From Caldithrix sp. (GTDB taxonomy: Bacteria; KSB1; UBA2214; DYKH01), in assembly GCA_020722685.1 (NCBI GenBank), contig DYKH01000126.1, positions 1-15,036 of the forward strand: a stretch of 15,036 bases of DNA, in the 5' to 3' direction. Below the pieces are notes generated by a model. It ran no database searches and was not told the DNA's origin. It worked only from the letters and a program-made list of their open reading frames with translations. Numbering within the stretch: the first letter of the stretch is position 1; every line of letters begins with the position of its first letter. This document shows positions 15,002 through 15,036 of this stretch, piece after piece. A program made the translations under genes and the position numbers.

Positions 15002-15036
15002 ATGAAACGAATCATCTTCCTGCTGCTGTTTTTGAG
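15002..15036 (+). CDS. N-terminal fragment of an exported protein (truncated by window edge)
   Basis: An ATG at 15002 follows GGAG (14993-14996) with a five-base spacer. The eleven visible codons read MKRIIFLLLFL, a positively charged start followed by a hydrophobic run, as in Sec signal peptides. It continues the all-exported, same-strand pattern of the window. Function cannot be judged. Confidence 0.7.
   Translation, partial: MKRIIFLLLFL

Overview
The window is bacterial chromosome of moderate GC content. All seven genes are on the + strand: six complete and one cut off by the right edge. Every product appears to be exported: two have Tat twin-arginine leaders, four have Sec-type leaders (one possibly a lipoprotein), and the fragment starts like a Sec leader. 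The mix of Tat-exported Gfo/Idh/MocA oxidoreductase, xylose isomerase-like TIM barrel, DUF1080, PL22-like propeller, GH38 and DUF4838 proteins is typical of glycan-degrading Planctomycetes, Verrucomicrobia, Acidobacteria and FCB-type candidate phyla such as KSB1. No rRNA or marker gene is present, so this placement is an inference with low confidence.

Layout. 1-457 is non-coding: a tandem array of 7-bp units (10-65), an inverted pair of 9-bp-period arrays (109-237), and a MITE-like element of about 131 bp (275-405) flanked by an 8-bp direct repeat. The right end of that element supplies a plausible -35 box for gene 1. 458-1861 encodes a Tat-exported Gfo/Idh/MocA oxidoreductase. 1916-3358 encodes a Sec-exported fusion of a sugar isomerase-like TIM barrel with a DUF1080 (3-keto-disaccharide hydrolase) domain. 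3359-3880 is a 522-bp gap with three related palindromic arrays of 7-bp units and two further hairpins, one terminator-like. 3881-5029 encodes a Tat-exported PL22-like beta-propeller. 5030-5171 holds a palindromic array of 6-bp units. 5172-10004 encodes a very large GH38 alpha-mannosidase-like enzyme. 10110-12134 encodes a secreted six-hairpin (alpha/alpha barrel) glycosidase-like protein. 12170-14698 encodes a DUF4838 protein with a GH67-like N-terminus and a mutarotase-like C-terminus. 14699-15001 is a gap with only weak hairpins, and a new exported protein begins at 15002.

How the genes may work together. Genes 1 and 2 look like one unit (54-bp gap). They fit an oxidative glycoside-cleavage scheme: the oxidoreductase makes a 3-keto glycoside, the TIM barrel eliminates or isomerises, and the DUF1080 domain hydrolyses or hydrates. 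The last two activities sit on one polypeptide. The downstream genes add conventional glycan enzymes (GH38, a six-hairpin glycosidase, a GH67-like DUF4838 protein) and a lyase-like propeller. The whole set therefore reads as an extracytoplasmic glycan-breakdown locus that may combine hydrolytic, lytic and keto-sugar chemistry. No transporter, SusC/SusD pair or regulator is visible here.

The most unusual non-coding property is that several intergenic gaps carry short-period arrays (units of 6, 7 or 9 bp). Most are arranged head-to-head as palindromes, and the heptamer phase is kept across the whole array.
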